Part shown: positions 28,245-36,558 of the stretch, piece by piece
How the letters are laid out: every line of letters starts with the position of its first letter
Position numbering within the stretch: position 1 is the stretch's first letter
Assembly: GCF_026898135.2 (NCBI RefSeq)
Contig: NZ_CP114035.2
Span: forward strand, 2,459,501-2,523,500
Reading direction: 5' to 3'
Origin: Pseudomonas fortuita
GTDB taxonomy: Bacteria > Pseudomonadota > Gammaproteobacteria > Pseudomonadales > Pseudomonadaceae
Length of the DNA stretch: 64,000 nt
Program-made: the position numbers and the translations under genes
The notes under the pieces: model-generated
Databases searched by the model: none
What the model was told of the DNA's origin: nothing
The model's input: only the letters and a program-made list of their open reading frames with translations

Positions 28245-29588
28245 TCAGACAATCTTTGAAAGGAGCAGGGTCAGGCACAAGGCGACTACCGAGGCCAGCA
28301 CTGTCGCGGCAGTGAATTTTTTCAATGCATCACTCAGGGAAAGGCCCAGGTATTCCTTCACCACCCAGAACGCCGAGTCGGTGATGTGGGTCCAGCCTAT
28401 GGCGCCGGCACCGATGGCGATCACCAGCATTTCCCGGTTGTATTCCGGGTGCTGGCCAAGGATCGGCATGACCATGCCAGCCGCGCTGATCATCGCGACG
28501 GTGGCCGAGCCAACGGCAAAGTGCATGATCCCGGCGATCAACCAGGCGAGGATGATCGGGTTGAGCTGCGTCTGGTTGAGCACATCGGCCAGTGCCTTGC
28601 CGATGCCGCTGCCCACGAGCATGTCATTGAAGGCACCGCCTGCACCGATGATCAGCAGAATGCCGGCCAGGGGAGGGAAACAGCGCTGGGTCAGGCTCAG
28701 CAGGTCTGCCATATCAAGGCCGCGACGCAAGCCCAGGGCCCAGTAGGCAAACACCACTGACAACGTCAGGGCAATCAGTGGGCTGCCCAAAAAGGCCACC
28801 CACTCGTACAGTGCAGCGCCCTTGTCCAGGACCGTGACGGCCAATGTTTTGCCCACCATCAACACCAGCGGCAGCAGTACGGTGGTGAGTGTGATGCCGA
28901 ACGCGGGCATTGCCTGTTCTTCTGCTGGGGTCACCGTGCGTGCAGACAAAAAGGCCTGCTGGGAGTCGCTGGCTTCGCGTCTACAGGTAAAGCGAACCCA
29001 CACCGGGCCCGCGATGATAGCGGTTGGAAGGCCAACGATCAGGCCGTACAGGATGACAGTACCGATATCCGCATTGAGCATGCCGGTGATGGCCGTGGCG
29101 GCCGGGTGTGGCGGGAGAATGCAGTGCACCACCATCAGCGAGGTGGCCAGCGGCACGCCGAGGTACAGCATGCTGATGCGGGTTTGCCGTGCGACCACGT
29201 AGATCAACGGAATCAGCAGGACAAAGCCGACCTCGAAGAACACCGGGATGCCGGCGATGAAGCCGACGAGCATCATTGCCCATGAAGCATTGCGTTCACC
29301 CAGCCTGTTCAATAGCGTGGTGGCGATGCGCCTGGCGCCTCCGGATTCCTCCAGCAATTTGCCGAGGATACTGCCCAGGCCGATGATGCCGGCAAGAAAA
29401 CCCAGCGTGCTGCCCATGCCTTTCTCGAAGGCGGCCACGATTGCCGTGGGTGCCATGCCGGTGCCGACACCCACTACCAGGCTGGCGGCCATCAAGGCCA
29501 GAAAGGGGTGTACTTTAAGCTTGCTGATCATGACCACGATCAGGAGTATCGCAGTGCCCAGGACGAGTAATGAGAACGTTGGAGTCAT
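28245..29588 (-). CDS. dsdX: GntP-family D-serine transporter DsdX
   Basis: A 447-residue inner-membrane permease with about 12-14 hydrophobic helices and GntP family features ([27 protein letters not shown] segment near 55-75, [11 protein letters not shown] near 155, [17 protein letters not shown] near 395). GntP proteins take up gluconate or D-serine; position directly before dsdA supports D-serine. The ATG at 29588 is used; the annotated extension to 29648 lacks a ribosome site. A T-N11-A palindrome about 75 bp upstream may be a DsdC site. Confidence 0.85.
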   Translation of the reverse strand: MTPTFSLLVLGTAILLIVVMISKLKVHPFLALMAASLVVGVGTGMAPTAIVAAFEKGMGSTLGFLAGIIGLGSILGKLLEESGGARRIATTLLNRLGERNASWAMMLVGFIAGIPVFFEVGFVLLIPLIYVVARQTRISMLYLGVPLATSLMVVHCILPPHPAATAITGMLNADIGTVILYGLIVGLPTAIIAGPVWVRFTCRREASDSQQAFLSARTVTPAEEQAMPAFGITLTTVLLPLVLMVGKTLAVTVLDKGAALYEWVAFLGSPLIALTLSVVFAYWALGLRRGLDMADLLSLTQRCFPPLAGILLIIGAGGAFNDMLVGSGIGKALADVLNQTQLNPIILAWLIAGIMHFAVGSATVAMISAAGMVMPILGQHPEYNREMLVIAIGAGAIGWTHITDSAFWVVKEYLGLSLSDALKKFTAATVLASVVALCLTLLLSKIV

Positions 29589-29661
29589 CGTGTGGTTATC
29601 TCTATCGCTGATCGCTTCCGTGCGAGCTTCTTGTTGGTTTGCACCCATTAGATTTCAGCGA

Positions 29662-29676
29662 TTTGATCGACTCAAA
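29662..29676. promoter_or_regulatory. Candidate DsdC operator (TTTGA-N5-TCAAA)
   Basis: A perfect TTTGA/TCAAA dyad with the T-N11-A layout typical of LysR binding sites, 74-88 bp upstream of dsdX. An overlapping GATCG/CGATC dyad lies at 29665-29681. Confidence 0.45.
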
Positions 29677-29727
29677 CGATCACTCCTCACCCCATAGGTG
29701 AGCCCATGTCATGCATGGCGCAGGCAC

Positions 29728-30864
29728 TCAATGCCGTGCCGACAAGCCACAATTCAACGCTGCCACCGCAACCGCCAGTGCCGCCCCGGCATAGGCCCAG
29801 ATCGCCGGTACCTGGGGCAGCAATACCCCCGCAAGCATCGGCCCGAGCCCGGCGCCGATGTCGCGCCATATGGCATTGCCGGCCAAGGCCTGGATGCGTT
29901 GTTGCGGGTTGCGCAGGGCGACCAGTGTCATCACCAGCGGCAGTTGCAGGGCACGCAGCACCAGTACGAAGAAGGCGCCGATGAACAGCCAGTGGCTGCC
30001 AAACAGCAGCAGCGCCATCGACGTGGCCAGTGACAGCACTACCAGCATGCGCAGCGGCCCGAAGCGGTCGGCCAGGCGCCCACCGAAGGGGCTGAAGAGC
30101 ATTTCGCTCAGGTAGCGCACCGCCATCAGCACACCCGCTGCCAGCACGCCGGACTCACCCAGGTGGGTTTGTGCGTACAGCGAAAGGCCAAAAATGAACA
30201 GGCCGTCCAGGGTCACCCCTTCGATGAAGGACCAGGTGGCAATGCTGTCTGGCAGGCGCAGGCGTCGGCCACCCCGGCTGGCAACCGGGTGGCCGGTGCT
30301 GGGCAGGGCACGCGCACGCCACAGCCCGAACAGGGCACTGATGCAGAGCACAAAGAACACACTGCGCGGGCCATAGGCCTGAGCCATCAGCGCGCCTAGC
30401 GGCAAGGCCAGCATTGGCCCGATGGAAATGCTCGCCCGTGAACGCCCGGCGCGCCGCGCCGCGCCTTGTGCTTCAGCGGTGGCGAGGGTCTGGGTGCTGA
30501 GGTTGAAGGTGGCAAAGCACAGGCCCCAGACCAGGCGCAGCACCAGCAGGGCGGCGAAACCGGTCAGCACCGCATTGCCCAATGCACATACGGCGGCGGC
30601 GAAGGCGGCAAGGCTGCACGCCGCGCGGTCACCATGGCGAGCGTAGAAGCGCACAACCCAGCCGTAGCCGATGATGCGCACCAGGCGGTTGGCCGCCAGC
30701 AGAATGCCAGCCTCGGCCAGGGTCACGCCGAAATCGGCTGCGTACATCGGCAGCAGCAGGTAGAGCAGAACGTCACTGGGCAGGCACAGGCTGAGCACCT
30801 GGGCGGCATTGCGGGAGTCTTGGTCGGCGCGGTGGGTTTGCACCGGTGTGGCAGCGGACGACAT
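29728..30864 (-). CDS. Major facilitator superfamily transporter
   Basis: A 378-residue membrane protein with 11-12 predicted helices and an MFS motif-A-like loop GGRLADRFGPLR near residue 255. The N-terminal half carries VVRFYARHGDRAA in the loop 2-3 position. It is shorter than typical 12-helix drug exporters. Start ATG 30864 follows a GAGG site. No enzyme gene is co-transcribed, so the substrate is unknown; drug or sugar efflux families are both possible. Confidence 0.78.
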   Translation of the reverse strand: MSSAATPVQTHRADQDSRNAAQVLSLCLPSDVLLYLLLPMYAADFGVTLAEAGILLAANRLVRIIGYGWVVRFYARHGDRAACSLAAFAAAVCALGNAVLTGFAALLVLRLVWGLCFATFNLSTQTLATAEAQGAARRAGRSRASISIGPMLALPLGALMAQAYGPRSVFFVLCISALFGLWRARALPSTGHPVASRGGRRLRLPDSIATWSFIEGVTLDGLFIFGLSLYAQTHLGESGVLAAGVLMAVRYLSEMLFSPFGGRLADRFGPLRMLVVLSLATSMALLLFGSHWLFIGAFFVLVLRALQLPLVMTLVALRNPQQRIQALAGNAIWRDIGAGLGPMLAGVLLPQVPAIWAYAGAALAVAVAALNCGLSARH

Positions 30865-30952
30865 GACAGCCTCGTGACAGGGGTGAGGGGGGCAGGATAA
30901 CCCACAGCGTCTCGAATATTGCACATTGGCTTCACTGACGTGTTGCCTGTAA

Positions 30953-31056
30953 TGGCCTCTTCGCGGGCTTGCCCGCTCCCACAGGTACTGTGCAAATATT
31001 CAAGATTGTGATGATCCTGTGGGGGCGGGCGAGCCCGCGATGAGGCCGGTACAGGC
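30953..31056. repeat. Paired inverted REP elements
   Basis: Two inverted REP units (30954-30985 and 31017-31056) with GGGCTTGCCCGCTCCCACAGG and CCTGTGGGGGCGGGC cores lie between the MFS gene and the Anbu gene. Confidence 0.8.
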
Positions 31057-31083
31057 ACCAGAGGATCTGAACAGTTTGCTCAT

Positions 31084-31806
31084 TCAGCCATAAGGCGGCG
31101 CTGGCAGTTCGGCCAGCAGGTTTTTCAGACCGTCACTCCACTGCCTGCGAATCTGCTGGTAATAGGCATCGTCGCTGGTAATGCGCTTGGGCGTCATGCT
31201 TTCCAGGCTGTTAGTGCGGTACACCAGCAAGTCCAGCGGCATGCCCACCGACAGGTTGCTGCGGATGGTGGAGTCGAACGAAATCAGGCCGCAGCGCAGC
31301 GCTTCATCAAGCGGCGTGCGGTAATCCAGGTTACGGTCCAGTATTGGCCTGCCGTACTTGCTTTCACCCAGCTGCAGGAACGGCGTATCCGGCGTGGCCT
31401 GGAAGAAGTTGGCTTGCGCGTAGACGTTGTAGATGGCCATGGGCCCACCGGCTATCTGGCCGCCGACAATGAATGAGCTGCTCAGGTCGATGTCGGCCGT
31501 CAGCTTGCTGCGGTCTCGGCTGACCACTTCGCGCAGGGTGTCGGCAACCAGCACCGTTGCATCGTACAGCGTGGCAACGTTCTGCAGGTGGGGGCCGCTG
31601 CCTTGGGTACGCTGGCGCAGCAGGTTCACCACCGATTGCGAGGTTGCCAGGTTGCCGGCGGTCTGCAGCACGATCAGCCGCTCGCCCGGTACGCTGAAGA
31701 TGAACAATTTGGCAAAGGTGGAGATCTGGTCGATGCCGGCATTGGTGCGTGAGTCGCTGATGAAGACAAGCCCGTCCTCCAGGTGCATGGCGACACAGTA
31801 AGTCAT
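31084..31806 (-). CDS. Proteasome-like peptidase Anbu
   Basis: A 240-residue Ntn-hydrolase of the Anbu (ancestral beta subunit, bacterial proteasome homologue) class. Met1 is followed directly by Thr2 (MTYCVAMHLEDGLVFISDSR), so removal of Met exposes the N-terminal Thr nucleophile without a propeptide, as in Anbu and HslV. Later motifs SFIVGGQIAGGP and DYRTPLDEALRCGLISFDST agree. Known Anbu proteins form open helical rings with weak or unknown peptidase activity. It ends a cluster with transglutaminase-like, alpha-E and ATP-grasp genes, the standard Anbu neighbourhood. Confidence 0.85.
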   Translation of the reverse strand: MTYCVAMHLEDGLVFISDSRTNAGIDQISTFAKLFIFSVPGERLIVLQTAGNLATSQSVVNLLRQRTQGSGPHLQNVATLYDATVLVADTLREVVSRDRSKLTADIDLSSSFIVGGQIAGGPMAIYNVYAQANFFQATPDTPFLQLGESKYGRPILDRNLDYRTPLDEALRCGLISFDSTIRSNLSVGMPLDLLVYRTNSLESMTPKRITSDDAYYQQIRRQWSDGLKNLLAELPAPPYG

Positions 31807-31879
31807 GGGGTTTCCCTTGTGTTGCGTGTGGGGTGATCTTGCCGCAAACGCGCGGCAAGATCGGCCTGCAGCAAACCCG

Positions 31880-32659
31880 TCACTGGCGGTGCACGTGGAC
31901 GCTGGCCTGCATCGCTTCGGCGCCACCGCCGCGGCGTACGCCCCTGACCGGGCAGGCGTCCAGGTAGTCCAGGCCCACTGCCAGTTTCAGGTGACGTTCT
32001 GGGCGTGTCAGGCGGTTGGTGATGTCGAAGCTGTACCAGGCCTGGTCAACCCAGGCTTCGGCCCAGGCATGGCTGGCCAGGTGCTGTTCGTCCTCGGTGC
32101 ACAGGTAACCAGACACATAGCGTGCCGGTACCCCAAGGCTGCGGGCGCAGGCCAGGAAGGCGTGGGTGTGATCCTGGCACACGCCGGCGCCACCGCTGAA
32201 TGCTTCGATGGCCGTGGTGCCCACCGAAGTCGCCCCAGGGCTGTAGGGCATGTGCTCGGCCAGGCCTTGCATCAGCCCGATCAGCGCTGCCCGGTCGCGG
32301 TGGCTGCCGCATTGCCTGGCGGCAAATGCGATGAGCGCGCCATCGGCCTGGGTCAGGTGGCTGCCGCGCAGGAAGGGCAGGGGGGACTGCTGTTCGGCTT
32401 CGTGTTCGCAGTCCGGGTCGATCTCGACCTGGCCGCGGGCAGTCAGCGCCAGGTGACCATGGGGTTTGTCCAGGGTCAGTACATGCAGGATGTTGCCATA
32501 GGGGTCGATCTGGCTCCTGACCTTGCAAGGCAGGTCCAGTTGCCAATCATTGATGCGCTGGCGTTCGCTGCTACGCGGGGTCAGGCGCAGAAACTGAATG
32601 CTGTTGCTCACATCGCTGGCGTAGCTGTAGGTGGTGTCGTGGCGGATGGACAGTTTCAT
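31880..32659 (-). CDS. Transglutaminase-like cysteine peptidase
   Basis: A 259-residue protein with a bacterial transglutaminase N-terminal domain (1-80, MKLSIRHDTTYSYASDV) and a transglutaminase core (about 100-225). The catalytic triad is complete: C161 in GAGVCQDHTHAF, H197 in SHAWAEAWV and D212 in SFDITN. No signal peptide, so it is cytoplasmic. The start overlaps the alpha-E stop by ATGA. In bacteria this fold usually hydrolyses or transfers amide bonds. Partnered with an ATP-grasp ligase, it may cleave the peptide that the ligase makes; that is inference. Confidence 0.85.
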   Translation of the reverse strand: MKLSIRHDTTYSYASDVSNSIQFLRLTPRSSERQRINDWQLDLPCKVRSQIDPYGNILHVLTLDKPHGHLALTARGQVEIDPDCEHEAEQQSPLPFLRGSHLTQADGALIAFAARQCGSHRDRAALIGLMQGLAEHMPYSPGATSVGTTAIEAFSGGAGVCQDHTHAFLACARSLGVPARYVSGYLCTEDEQHLASHAWAEAWVDQAWYSFDITNRLTRPERHLKLAVGLDYLDACPVRGVRRGGGAEAMQASVHVHRQ

Positions 32660-33606
32660 ACGACCTCCAGGTAGGAGTGATGGACGGCCTGGCCCAACTG
32701 GTTGATGCGGCCGATGAAGTCGCTCAGCCAAGGGTGGAGGCCTGCGTCGAGTATTTCGTCGATGGCGGTGTAGCGCAGGCGCGCGTTCAGCTCGGCGGCC
32801 ATGCGTTGGGCGGCGCGGCCGCTGCTGCCCGGCAGGCCGGCCAGGATCAGGTCCAGCTCCTCGATGCAGGCATGCAGTGAACGCGGCACGTCCACCCTCA
32901 GCAACAGCAGCTCGGACACCGGCCGGGCACTGGGCGCGGCGCGGTAAAGCTCGTTGAAGGCTTCGTACGAGGTCAGCGCGCGCAGCAAGGCGCTCCACTG
33001 GTAGTAGCCGCGGGCGGAGCTGTCGCTGACCTCTTCGGAGGCCTCGCCGAACATTTCGTAGCGCGCATCGAGCAGGCGCAGGGTGTTGTCCGCGCGCTCC
33101 AGGAAGGTGCCCAGGCGAATGAAGCTGTAGGCGTCGTTGCGCATGATGGTGCCGGATGTCGCGCCGCGGAACAGGTGCGAGCGTTCCTTGACCCAGTCGC
33201 AGAACTGGCTGATGCCGTAGCGGCCAAGCCCATTGCTGGCGATGTTGCGCATTTCGATCCAGGTGGCGTTGATGTTCTCCCACATGTCGGCGGTGATCCG
33301 GCCACGCACCGCATGGGCGTTGGTCCTGGCGGCCTGCAGGCAGCAATAGATGCTGCTGGGGTTGGTCGCATCCAGGGCGAAGAAGTGCAGCATGCGCTCG
33401 GTGTCGAGCTCGGTGTGGCGGCGGATGTAGTCGTCCAGCGTGCCAGAAGCCAGCAGCGACATCGCCAGCTCGGCATGGCCGTCGCTACGCCCGGCCTGGG
33501 GCATCAGTGACAGCGAATAACTGACCTCAAGCATGCGCGCGAGGTTTTCTGCACGTTCCAGGTAGCGGGACATCCAGTACAGGTCGGAAGCGGTTCGCGA
33601 AAGCAT
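32656..33606 (-). CDS. Alpha-E domain protein
   Basis: A 316-residue, almost fully helical protein of the Alpha-E family, recognisable from MLSRTASDLYWMSRYLERAENLARML at the N-terminus (a longer form shortened here in use: TASDLYWMSRYLERAENLAR). The family has no known activity and nearly always sits between circularly permuted ATP-grasp and transglutaminase genes. Here it starts 3 bp after the ATP-grasp stop and overlaps the transglutaminase start, so the four genes are one tight operon. Confidence 0.85.
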   Translation of the reverse strand: MLSRTASDLYWMSRYLERAENLARMLEVSYSLSLMPQAGRSDGHAELAMSLLASGTLDDYIRRHTELDTERMLHFFALDATNPSSIYCCLQAARTNAHAVRGRITADMWENINATWIEMRNIASNGLGRYGISQFCDWVKERSHLFRGATSGTIMRNDAYSFIRLGTFLERADNTLRLLDARYEMFGEASEEVSDSSARGYYQWSALLRALTSYEAFNELYRAAPSARPVSELLLLRVDVPRSLHACIEELDLILAGLPGSSGRAAQRMAAELNARLRYTAIDEILDAGLHPWLSDFIGRINQLGQAVHHSYLEVV

Positions 33607-33609
33607 GGT

Positions 33610-35019
33610 TCAGTCCTCCACCACCCAGGTGTCCTTGGTGCCGCCGCCCTGCGACGAGTTGACCACCAGCGAGCCTTCCTGCAAGGCCACGCGGGTCAGC
33701 CCGCCGGGCACCAGGCGGGTTTCGCTGCCCGACAGCACGAACGGGCGCAGGTCGATGTGGCGCGGCGCGATGCCGCTGTCGACGAAGGTGGGGCAGGTCG
33801 ACAGGCACAAGGTGGGTTGCGCGATATAGGCGTGCGGGCGGGCTTTGATCCGCGCGCGGAAATCCTCGATCTGGGCGCTGGTCGATGCTGGCCCCACCAA
33901 CATGCCATAGCCGCCGGAGCCCTGGGTTTCCTTGACCACCAGCTCGGGCAGGTGGGCCAGCACATGGGACAGGTCTGCGGGTTTGCGGCACTGCCAGGTC
34001 GGCACGTTGTTGAGGATCGGCTCTTCGCTCAGGTAGAAACGGATCATGTCGTCCACATACGGGTAGATCGACTTGTCGTCGGCCACGCCCGTGCCGACGG
34101 CGTTGGCCAGCACCACATTGCCGGCGCGGTAAACCGAGATAAGGCCCGGTACGCCCAGCGTCGAGTCAGGGTTAAAGGACAGCGGGTCGAGGTAGTCGTC
34201 GTCCAGCCGGCGGTAGATCACGTCCACCTGCTGGGGGCCGGCCGTGGTGCGCATGTAGACATGCTCGTCACGCACGAACAGGTCTGCACCTTCGACCAGC
34301 TCGATGCCCATTTCCCGGGCCAGGAACGCATGCTCGAAGTAGGCGCTGTTGAAACGGCCGGGGGTGAGCAGCACGGCAGTGGGGTTGTCCAGCGGGCTGG
34401 CGCTCTTGAGCGTGTCCAGCAGCAGGTTGGGGTAGTGGTCGATGGGCGCGATACGCTGGGCGGCAAACAGTTCGGGGAACAGGCGCATCATCATCTTGCG
34501 GTCTTCGAGCATGTAGCTGACGCCGCTGGGGGTCCGCAGGTTGTCTTCCAGCACGAAGTAGCTGCCATCGCCGTCACGCACCAGGTCGACACCGGCGATA
34601 TGGGCATACAGCCCACGGTGCAGGTCCAGGCCCTGCATGGCGATCTGGTAGCCCTCGTTGGCCAGTACCTGCTCAGGCGGGATGATGCCGGCCTTGAGGA
34701 TGCGCTGGTCGTGGTAGATGTCCTGCAGGAACAGGTTAAGGGCCTGCACTCGCTGGATACAGCCACGCTCGACCGTGCGCCACTCGCTGGCGCGGATGCT
34801 GCGCGGGATGATATCGAAGGGGATCAGGCGCTCGGTGTCCTGGCTATCGCCATACAAAGTGAAGGTGATACCTGCACGGTGAAACAGCAGGTCGGCCTCG
34901 CGCCGGCGCTGTTCCAGCAGCTCCAGCGGGGTGTTGGCCAGCCAGCGGGCGAACTCCTGGTAATGCGGGCGGCAACTGCCGTTCGCTTCGTACATTTCAT
35001 TGAAAAAAGCCCGGGACAT
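33610..35019 (-). CDS. Circularly permuted ATP-grasp protein
   Basis: A 469-residue protein of the circularly permuted ATP-grasp type 2 family. Landmarks include DIIPRSIRASEW, GVDLVRDGDGSYFVLEDNLRT-type acidic Mg-binding segment near 150-170 and LVVKETQGSGGYGMLVGP near 360-377, where Lys and the Gly-rich loop contact ATP. Such enzymes make amide bonds between a carboxylate and an amine. The ATG at 35019 has AAGGAG 6 bases upstream. It is the first gene of the ATP-grasp/alpha-E/transglutaminase/Anbu operon. The product of ligation is unknown. Confidence 0.85.
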   Translation of the reverse strand: MSRAFFNEMYEANGSCRPHYQEFARWLANTPLELLEQRRREADLLFHRAGITFTLYGDSQDTERLIPFDIIPRSIRASEWRTVERGCIQRVQALNLFLQDIYHDQRILKAGIIPPEQVLANEGYQIAMQGLDLHRGLYAHIAGVDLVRDGDGSYFVLEDNLRTPSGVSYMLEDRKMMMRLFPELFAAQRIAPIDHYPNLLLDTLKSASPLDNPTAVLLTPGRFNSAYFEHAFLAREMGIELVEGADLFVRDEHVYMRTTAGPQQVDVIYRRLDDDYLDPLSFNPDSTLGVPGLISVYRAGNVVLANAVGTGVADDKSIYPYVDDMIRFYLSEEPILNNVPTWQCRKPADLSHVLAHLPELVVKETQGSGGYGMLVGPASTSAQIEDFRARIKARPHAYIAQPTLCLSTCPTFVDSGIAPRHIDLRPFVLSGSETRLVPGGLTRVALQEGSLVVNSSQGGGTKDTWVVED

Positions 35020-35460
35020 ACCCACTCCTTGCCGCCGTCGCCGGCAGCTCATTGCGTTTCTCTAGCGGTCTTCTGGGTGTGGCCTTGCTGGTTGATGGGC
35101 GCTGTGTCTCGTGTGAGCCTCTGTTGCGTTTGATTGCCTGTGCCTTGCGCACAAACAGCCTTTGCAATGACAGTGCCGAAAACGCTTGGCAGTGCCGGGA
35201 ATGCGGGAAATGCGAGGGGCATTGCGGACCGGCGCTGTCGGGGGGCTCTGGCCGATGCATCAAAAAAGGGCGGTTTTGATCAGGGAGAGAGTTTTGAACC
35301 GAGATGGGGCACGGGCCGGTGCCTGGCGGGGAAAAAAGGAAGAGTTCCGGGTGCATGTCTTGGGGTTTATGTGATGCGTATATCGAGCGCCGCGCGGGCG
35401 GCGCTCGATCGCACAGGCGCTGAAAACCCCCAGGCGAGCGCCTCAAGGCCCTCAACGCCG
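35020..35460. other. 441-bp gap without a convincing gene
   Basis: This gap separates the ATP-grasp promoter from the 3' end of the RidA gene. Base composition is more even than in the flanks and short frames here lack ribosome sites. The only clear structure is the 12-bp hairpin at 35382-35409. Confidence 0.6.
35382..35409 (-). terminator. Hairpin downstream of the RidA operon
   Basis: ATCGAGCGCCGC and its exact complement around a 4-base loop, 51 bp after the RidA stop. Likely the end of the six-gene minus-strand operon; no U-tract. Confidence 0.6.
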
Positions 35461-35832
35461 TCAAAGGCAGGCGTAAACCACCAGTTCCACCAGCATTTCT
35501 TCGCGGGCCAACCCTGCCACCACGATCGCCGCGCGGTTAGGGTAGGGGGCCTGGAAATAGTCGGTATACAGGCTGTTGACGGTAGCCAGGTATTTACGGT
35601 CGGTCACGTAGATCAGCACCTGGGTCACGGCATCCATGGAGCTGCCGGCGGCTTCCAGGGTATGGCGCAGGTTGTCCAGTGTCTGGCGGGCCTGCGCCTC
35701 GATGCCGCCTTCCACGACTTGCCCCTGTGCATCGATGGGTATCTGGGCGGTGTAGAGCGTGCCATTGCCCACCACTGCCCATTCCAGAGGGGCTCTGGAG
35801 GCGAACAGCTCGGTCTTGATTGCAGTTTTCAT
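35461..35832 (-). CDS. RidA/YjgF/YER057c/UK114-family protein
   Basis: A 123-residue RidA-type protein. RidA enzymes form trimers and hydrolyse reactive enamine/imine intermediates made by PLP or flavin enzymes. The conserved Arg is in PYPNRAAIVVAGL (residue about 101) and the strand VTQVLIYVTDR is typical. Glu near the C-terminus (VELVVYACL) fits the family. The ATG at 35832 is chosen; the longer frame overlaps the next gene. It is last in the operon, and implies that an imine or enamine arises in the pathway. Confidence 0.85.
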   Translation of the reverse strand: MKTAIKTELFASRAPLEWAVVGNGTLYTAQIPIDAQGQVVEGGIEAQARQTLDNLRHTLEAAGSSMDAVTQVLIYVTDRKYLATVNSLYTDYFQAPYPNRAAIVVAGLAREEMLVELVVYACL

Positions 35833-35860
35833 GGGGTGGTTTCCTGAGTGTTTAACCGCT

Positions 35861-36556
35861 TCAGTCAGCATCGCTGCCGCCGCCTGCGCCATGGCGGCGC
35901 GAGGTATCGGTGCTTTCGACGAGGATGTTTTCGGCCAGCTGCTTGAGCCGTTGCCAGGTGCGTTCGTTGACTGTAAAGCCTTGCTGCAAGGTGCTCTGCG
36001 CAGGGGCGCACGCCGGTGCGGTCTGGCCAGGCCGGCTGAACAGCACCGTGACGCTTTGCTCGGCCGCATCCATGGCGCCGGGCCGGCCTTCGCTGCGCAG
36101 GTCCGGGCGCTGGACGCCGGCGGTAAAGTCGGCCATGTGGCACTGACGGGCGTCTTCCCAGCGGGCTTGCACGTGCAGCCCCAGCACCGCTGCCCGGCTC
36201 AGGTACCCCAGCAGCAGCAAGCGGTTGTGGCAGTGCCGGATGCGCAGTTCGGCCTGACCACGGCGCATGGCCTTGGCTGCCGCCAGCTCCACCACTGTCG
36301 CAGCGCAGCGCAGCACGCTCTGGCCTTTGGCGTCGATTACCAGCAGGGCGCTATCCTCATGGCACAGGGTGTACGGCTGGGCAGCTTCGGCTTGCAGGTA
36401 TAGCAGGGCTTTTTCCAGCGCACCGACGCCATCCAGACCCTGCAGTTGCAGCCAGCCCACCAGCTCGGCGGCATCCTCGCAGTCGCCAGCGGCAAAGCCC
36501 ATGCCTTCGAATGCCTTGCGGCACATCACCTGTATTTCGTTTAGCGATACGCGCAT
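35861..36556 (-). CDS. DUF3726-like protein of unknown function
   Basis: A 231-residue soluble protein. The N-terminal 80 residues (MRVSLNEIQVMCRKAFEGMG, then an ELVGWLQLQGLDG segment) look like DUF3726; this is by eye and moderately sure. No catalytic motif, signal peptide or membrane helix is visible, and the C-terminus is disordered (Gly/Ser/Asp). The ATG at 36556 starts 2 bp after the stop of the preceding gene, so the two are translationally coupled. It lies 28 bp before the RidA gene. Confidence 0.65.
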   Translation of the reverse strand: MRVSLNEIQVMCRKAFEGMGFAAGDCEDAAELVGWLQLQGLDGVGALEKALLYLQAEAAQPYTLCHEDSALLVIDAKGQSVLRCAATVVELAAAKAMRRGQAELRIRHCHNRLLLLGYLSRAAVLGLHVQARWEDARQCHMADFTAGVQRPDLRSEGRPGAMDAAEQSVTVLFSRPGQTAPACAPAQSTLQQGFTVNERTWQRLKQLAENILVESTDTSRRHGAGGGSDAD

Positions 36557-36558
36557 GG

